A stretch of 64,000 nucleotides of DNA from Taxillus chinensis (taxonomy: Eukaryota > Streptophyta > Magnoliopsida > Santalales > Loranthaceae). Positions 58,321-64,000 of the stretch are shown here, one piece after another. The DNA is taken from the NCBI GenBank assembly GCA_023512835.1, contig CM042084.1:43385609-43449608 (forward strand), read 5' to 3'. The notes under the pieces were generated by a model. That model saw nothing but the letters and a program-made list of their open reading frames with translations. It was not told the origin of the DNA and did not search any database. The first letter of the stretch is position 1. Each line of letters opens with the position of its first letter. The translations under genes and the position numbers were made by a program.

Positions 58321-59470
58321 TTTTATGTTTAGTTTCCGTTCTTGTACCAAAGTGGATTTAAAATTGTCATTTATTGAAAGAATTCTCCATGTTCTTAAAC
58401 CTTTCATATATCCTTATTTTCCAGTAAGGGAGCTTTTCCCTGAGAAAGAGACCAAAAAGGGGCACCAAAGGGCCAAAAAAAAAAAAAAAAGAGCCTTCTC
58501 ATCTTTCAAAAGAACTCCAAACAGTCATTCACTATTGAGTCCAAATCTCACGCTCATCATCTCCTTCATATAAATGACAACAAAAAATTCATTTTGGTAC
58601 AAAGACAAGGAAGTCGCAACTAAGAGCGGACTTGGTGAAAACCCGAAAGGGCGCTAAGGGTAAAATACAAAGCTCTGTGAAAAGAGAGAAGGATTAAAGG
58701 CGGACTTAGTGAAAACCCGAAAGGGCACTAAGGGTAAAATACAAAGCCAAACAAAAGGACCAGGATCCAAAGTCACCTAAAGCGACTGATAGAATCTCAA
58801 GCACCTCGAGAGGGATTGATCGGTTACTCCACATCAAAGGCTGGCCTATGAATAGAAGGATTGGTCATGTTTTGAGTACACTTTGATCAACTTTGTAAAC
58901 CAATATCTTAAAAAATTATCATTCGTTTTTTATAAAAGGAAGACTTGTTAAACTCTTATGATAATGCATGAGTCATGTTGTGTATGATGATGTACTTTTC
59001 TCAAAATTCTTTTTCAAAATTCCCCAAGCGAGTTTTCTTGAACATTCCATGCATGGGGATATCAACATGCGAAAAGATGGCGCCCCGGTCTCTTGGAGCA
59101 AAGAGAGAACAAAAAGCACAAGTCATCCCCTGGCCTCTTTCCCGACAGAGGAGAAGGATTCACAAACTTAATCATAAAGTCACATACATTCACGCATCTT
59201 CATGCATCATTAGCATACATCCTAGCATGTTTGTTCTTCTTACTCACAGGATTATCCGTATATCGGAATGGCATGAGGATTCATCTCATGATCTACCAAC
59301 GATTAAGCTTCAAAGACAAATGAGGACTCACCCTCAACAAACAGAATTCCCTTTCAAAATCAAGGAACTAAACTCGGCGAGACCTAGATCGTAAGCCCAA
59401 GCATAACTCTTGAGTGGTAATCTCGTAGAGCGATCTCTTAGAGTGAACTCGTAGAGGGAGCCATGATAGA
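58321..59470 (+). other. 3' untranslated region of the Gypsy element
   Basis: No domain found. It contains a tandem pair of about 74 bp, GCGGACTTGGTGAAAACCCG and following AAAGGG(C)(G/A)CTAAGGGTAAAATACAAAG (58626 and 58700), a poly-A run (58478-58491) and A/T-rich sequence. Confidence 0.6.
58626..58748 (+). repeat. Tandem pair, 74-bp period, in the Gypsy 3' region
   Basis: Two copies differing at only a few bases, each with GTGAAAACCCGAAAGGGC and CTAAGGGTAAAATACAAAGC. Confidence 0.8.
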
Positions 59471-59479
59471 GTCACCTAT

Positions 59480-60358
59480 CCATAGCCCAAGATGCTACCT
59501 CACTATCATTCGACCCAAGATGTCGTGTCATAGCCCAAGAAGCTATTCGGCCCAAGAAGCCACTCTCATAGCCCAAGAAGCTATTTGGCCCAAGAAGCCA
59601 CCTTTATAGCCCAAGACGCTATTATTCGGCCCAAGAAGCCACCCTCATAGCCCAAGAAGCTAATCGACCCAAGATGTCACTCAAAATCGACCCAAGATGT
59701 CGTATCATAGCCCAAGAAGCTATATGGCCCAAGAAGCCACTCTCATAGCCCAAGAAGCTATTTGGCCCAAGAAGCCACCTTTATAGCCCAAGACGCTATT
59801 ATTCGGCCCAAGAAGCCACCCTCATAGCCCAAGAAGCTAATCGACCCAAGATGTCACTCAAAATCGACCCAAGATGTCGTATCATAGCCCAAGGCTATAT
59901 GGCCCAAGAAGCCACTCTCATAGCCCAAGAAGCTATTTGGCCCAAGAAGCCACCTTTATAGCCCGAAACGCTATTATTCGGCCCAAGAAGCCACCCTCAT
60001 AGCCCAAGAAGCTAATCGACCCAAGATGTCACTCAAAATCGACCCAAGATGTCGTATCATAGCCCAAGAAGCTATATGGCCCAAGAAGCCACTCTCATAG
60101 CCCAAGAAGCTATTTGGCCCAAGAAGCCACCTTTATAGCCCGAGACGCTATTATTCGGCCCAAGAAGCAACCCTCGTAGCCCAAGAAGCTAACCGACCCA
60201 AGATATTACTCATTTTCGACCCAAGATGTCGTATCATAGCCCAAGAAGCTATTCGGCCCAAGAAGCCACCTTTATAGCCCAAAAGCGAAATCAACCTAAG
60301 ATGTCATATCATAGCCCAAGAAGCTATTCGGCCCAAGAAGCCACCCTCATAACCAAAA
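59480..60358 (+). repeat. Minisatellite with 177-bp higher-order unit
   Basis: Basic units of about 16-20 bases built on CCCAAGAAGCTATT / CCCAAGAAGCCACC / CCCAAGATGTC. They are ordered into a higher-order repeat: the marker CGACCCAAGATGTCGT occurs at 59511, 59688, 59865, 60040 and 60217 (steps 177, 177, 175, 177). The array stops about 100 bases before the purine tract. Such 3' arrays are known in TAT elements and can seed satellites. Confidence 0.9.
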
Positions 60359-60460
60359 ATGCCGCATCAATCTCATAGCAATGCCAAACTCCAAGGAGAT
60401 CTAACCATTCAAAATGGGTATTTGGTTATCTTTGTACATCATTTGTATACAAACAATGCA

Positions 60461-60474
60461 CAAAGAGGGGCAGC
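60461..60474 (+). other. Purine-rich tract before the 3' LTR
   Basis: CAAAGAGGGGCAGC directly before TGTTGCACCC. Confidence 0.65.
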
Positions 60475-63400
60475 TGTTGCACCCTATTTTGACCAGGTTA
60501 GATCGCAATCGTACTTGGCGAAGGACCACTAAGTGACAGAGGATGACATTCGGAGAATAACGCACTTGACCACGCTTGATTCCGAGGAGAAATGAAATGA
60601 TTATGATAAAAACATCAAGTTGAATTGGACAACCAGGTGGGCAGCCCGCTATTTTATTAATAACTTCCCCGATACTTGTCGTAATCCAACAAAGTCAATT
60701 GAATTGATTAGATAACACCTTTATCTATCATTTCCAATTGGTTTGAGAATATTCCGGGTTGTATTCAATTAGTTATGATTTTTCAAAGTTGGCAACCAAA
60801 CCTTGTGCAAATTTGGGGGAGACAGCTAGTGCGCAGCGCACTATTTTGCCAATAACTTTCTCAATACTCATTGGATCTGAACAAAGTCAATTGCATTAGT
60901 TAGATAACATCTTTATCTATCATATCCAATTGGTTTGAGAATATTCCGGGTTGTATTCAATTAGTTATGATTTTTCAAAGTTGGCAACCAAACCTTGTGC
61001 AAATTTGGGGGAGACAGCTAGTGCGCAGCGCACTATTTTGCCAATAACTTTCTCAATACTCATTGGATATGAACAAAGTCAATTGCATTAGTTAGATAAC
61101 ATCTTTATCTATCATCTCCAATTGGTTTGAAGGTAATCCGAGTTCTATGCAATTAACTATGAATTTTTGAATCAGACGGGCAGAATGCTCACTTTATCAT
61201 GTACCTCTGTGCGGTATTTCCTACTTTTCTCTTAAATGGATGATCCGTTTGGAGTGATTCCAATTTCAAGAGATAGATAACAGAATTTAGAGCAAAACAA
61301 GACCAATTTGGCCCTAATCCGAGCTCTGTGGAGAATGTTATGAATTTTTGAAGTTGCCCCAAAAATCTGCCAATTTTTCACGAATTTTGGTTCTTCATAT
61401 GCATGTTTGTCCCACATTGCCGGTTTGCTTCTACTTCGCCCGGTATATATACAAAGGCACTCTCCTTACACAGCAAGTGATAACAAGAGAGGCCTAAGGA
61501 AGCCCAAGTAGAGGCGCCACGTGGCGACCGAGCCCACACACGGAAATTTTTGGGGAAACCCAAATCCGGTGGTCAAACTTGGTCAAATCCGGACTAAACC
61601 CAAATCCGGAGGTCAAACTTGGTCAAATCCGGACTAAACCCAAATCCGGCGGTCAAACTTGGTCAAATCCGGACTAAGCCCAGATCCGGTGGTCAAACTT
61701 GGTCAAATCCGGACTAAACCCAAATCCGGGGTCAAACTTGGTCAACCGGACTAAGCCCAAATCCGGGCTAAGCCCAAATCCGGTGGTCAAACTTGGTCAA
61801 TGCGGACTAAATCCGGCTAAGCCCAATCCGGTGGTCAACTTGGTCAACTGATGCGGAGTAAGGACTTACAATCCAGGACTAAGCCCAGATCCAGGTGGTC
61901 AAACTTGGTCAACCGATGCGGAGTAAGGACTTACAGATCCGGACTAAGCCCAAATCCGGTGGTCAAACTTGGTCAACGATGCGGAGTAAGGACTTACGGA
62001 TCCGGACTAAGCCCAGATCCAGGTGGTCAAACTTGGTCAATCGATGCGGAATAAGGACTTACCGATGCGGACTAAGGCCACCGATCCGGAATAAGCGCAG
62101 ATCCAGGAGGTCAAACTTGGTCAACCGATGCGGAGTAAGGACTTGCCGATCCGGACTAAGCCCAGATCCGGTGGTCAAACTTGGTCAACGATGCGAATAA
62201 GGACTTACGATGTGGACTAAGGCCACCGATCCGGAATAAGCGCAGATCCGGAGGTCAAACTTGGTCAAATCCGAGCTAAACCTATTGATGCGGAATAAGC
62301 TCATTAGTGCGGAATAAGGACTTGTTAATACGGAATGAGGACCTATAGATGCGGAATAAGGCCACCGATCCAGGAATAAGCCTAGATCCAGGAGGTCAAA
62401 CCTGGTCAATAATTTTGAAAAACTCCAAAATAGCTCCTCTACAGTGCCGGAGTGACTCCAAAGCATCGGGACTCCGAAAATTCTTTTTAAGTGCATTAAA
62501 TGCCAGCGGTGTCTCGGAACCCTCTTTTTAAGCGTGGGAATTGAGGAGTCTCCAAATATTACATTCAAATGTCTCGGAACTCCATTTTTGAGCATAGGGA
62601 CGGAAGACCTCTGTAATTAAATGTCATTTTCCTCGGGACATCACAGTTGACCCTGGGGATTGCATGACCATTAATTCCCAACGGCTCTAATACATCCGGA
62701 AATGCATTCCGCCCTTACCCACCAAAGCGTCCAGGTACAACAGAGGATTAAATAATCTCAAACGATTTATTTATTTTCAAGCCCTGGACTCCTTTTTTCA
62801 AAGCACGGGAACCGTGAATTATTGTAAATCGCTGGGAACCAGGAATTCCATTTCCGAAGTCATTAATTCATTGGAACGATGTAGTTGACTCATGGGGACC
62901 GTAAGGCATCCAATAAATGCCGAGGCACGGGCTGTCTCCCCTGGGATTCCTATAAATAGAGCGCCCCAAGAGGCAAAGAGGGGCATCAATTATCAAGTAT
63001 CGAGGAGGGTTATTCTGAGAGAGAGCTTTTCGACTAAATTTCCAAGAGATAAAAACCAGGAGGGAGAGAGAGTATTCCTGGGAATCATAAAGAGAGATAT
63101 ACTCATTTTCTAAGGGAAAAACCACCCAGAATCACTGTTCGTCTTCACGGGGAGGAGCCGACATTGGAAAAATTCTTTTTCTAACCTTTGTGCTTTCAGG
63201 AAACTCTTTGAAGGCATTACTCGAAGGAAAAAGGGGCTCCCACCTGCATCATTTTCTTTCCTCCAGGTTCTCTACTTTTATTTTATTTTATCTTATTTTT
63301 TTTTCTCGCTTTGTTTTCAAACATAAAACCCAAAACTGCTCTTTTTCCCTTTTTTCCTCATCTCTAAAGTAGAAAAACGAAAATATAAAAAAATAATAAA

Positions 63401-64000
63401 ATGTAAAAAAACAAAACTCAAATCTCTTCTAGAAAAATTTAAACAAGGCCTAGGCGGTCATGAGGGTTGAGCCCTAGATGCTCACATCCTAGTCTACTTG
63501 GACCAATATCAATTGTGGCGGTATTTTCTTATTTGAATTCAAATTGCTTTTGTTTTCTTTTCTAAAAAAGGAAAATTACTTTTGTTTTCTTATAAAAATG
63601 CAATCTTGTCACACGGGCCTAGATCCCACATTCTTTTTCTAAAATTAGAATGTCCCTTTTTATTTACTTTATTAAAATCTTTTTCTTTGTTGTTTTAAGG
63701 CCTAGATCCTAAAATCTTTCTTTTTCTTAAAATTAAAAATACAAAAACTCTTTTCTAGAATAAATAATAGAGCAAGCAAACACCCATAGATCAAGACTAG
63801 GTACCAATTGTGGGCGTTGTGGGGGTGCAAGAATTTTTCTTCCTTCCCCACACGTAACCGACTCCCGAACCTAATTCTCTGGAACCGTAGACCTTTCTTT
63901 TTCTAGGTGCCCAATCACACCTTTAATTTGTTTGGTGGCGACTCTGTGTTTTTCTTTTCTTTAATGGTTTGTGCGAGCCTTGTGCAGGATGACTCTAGGA
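60475..64000 (+). repeat. 3' LTR of the TAT/Ogre-like element, cut by the window end
   Basis: Starts TGTTGCACCC and matches 45481-48893. About 70 bases of the LTR and the target duplication lie beyond the window. It carries the same 192-bp units, repeat array (61556-62410) and TATA boxes. Confidence 0.9.

Larger units (their letters stand above)
45478..64000 (+). mobile_element. TAT/Ogre-like Ty3/Gypsy retrotransposon (18.5 kb in the window)
   Basis: Two near-identical LTRs of about 3.5 kb (45478-48960 and 60475 to beyond the window end). A tRNA-Arg-type primer site (48962), an extra ORF1 before gag, gag, protease with a G-patch-like tail, RT, RNase H, a second (archaeal-type) RNase H region, integrase, tandem repeats in the 3' untranslated part and a purine-rich tract before the 3' LTR follow in that order. 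The extra 5' ORF, second RNase H and 3' tandem repeats are TAT-lineage marks (Ogre group). All coding parts have frameshifts, while the LTRs differ by few changes, so it is either a young copy of a defective element or partly a victim of sequencing errors. Confidence 0.92.

Noticed and set aside
59480..60358. Regular short repeats with spacers suggesting a CRISPR-like array
   Set aside because: The spacers repeat too, in a 177-bp order, within a plant retrotransposon 3' region, and there are no cas genes. It is a minisatellite.
1..64000. tRNA, rRNA or organelle-derived segments
   Set aside because: None recognised; the tRNA-like matches are retrotransposon primer sites.

Overview
This is a window of a large, repeat-rich flowering-plant nuclear genome, probably a eudicot; the species cannot be named from the sequence. 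The evidence is a split plant JmjC gene, plant-type LTR retrotransposons of both superfamilies (a Sirevirus-like Copia and a TAT/Ogre-like Gypsy), L1-type LINEs and hAT transposons. I find no bacterial, organellar or RNA genes.

There is one recognisable host gene: a JMJ32/JMJD7-type JmjC oxygenase on the minus strand. It has four coding exons (41738-41043, 40970-40795, 25920-25847, 19279-19077). All splice junctions are GT/AG, the phases agree, and the predicted product is 382 residues with the Fe(II) triad H190/D192/H297. Intron 1 is 72 bp. Introns 2 (14.9 kb) and 3 (6.6 kb) are swollen by transposons. Intron 3 is almost wholly one hAT-like element (19296-25760, near-perfect 8-bp target duplication) that contains a decayed Copia element (20749-25590), which in turn holds a 697-bp hAT MITE (23141-23837, perfect 8-bp duplication). 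Intron 2 holds a minus-strand 5'-truncated LINE (26793-27885) and a plus-strand LINE (about 28.9-40.24 kb). That LINE was split by a 5.9-kb hAT element (34199-40120, perfect 8-bp duplication), which itself contains a LINE tail.

Layout. 1-2375: LINE tail and a minus-strand Copia remnant. 2376-17146: a 14.8-kb Sirevirus-like Copia element with LTRs, a tRNA-Met-type primer site, broken gag-pol, a Gypsy-like solo LTR nested in its reverse transcriptase (8021-9906), and an extra 3' gene block encoding a putative plant-transposon domain, a Pro/Ala/Ser-rich linker and an intact C48 (Ulp1/SUMO-protease-like) peptidase. 17147-19076: AT-rich spacer and gene 3' region. 19077-41738: the JmjC gene. 41739-43269: its upstream region. 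43270-45460: a Gypsy RT remnant and an atypical GC-rich non-LTR reverse transcriptase relic. 45478-64000: a TAT/Ogre-like Gypsy element with LTRs of about 3.5 kb, an extra ORF1, gag, protease with G-patch, RT, two RNase H regions, integrase, a 177-bp higher-order minisatellite and a 3' LTR cut by the window end.

The most notable points are the C48 protease cargo with all catalytic residues in an otherwise decayed Copia element, a GCGGARTAAGGA repeat array shared by the LTRs of the Copia and the unrelated Gypsy element, and the host gene whose last splice acceptor lies 16 bp from a transposon end. Many pol frameshifts, long poly-C runs and CCGG/CCAGG differences between sister LTRs suggest that some breaks are sequencing or assembly errors.
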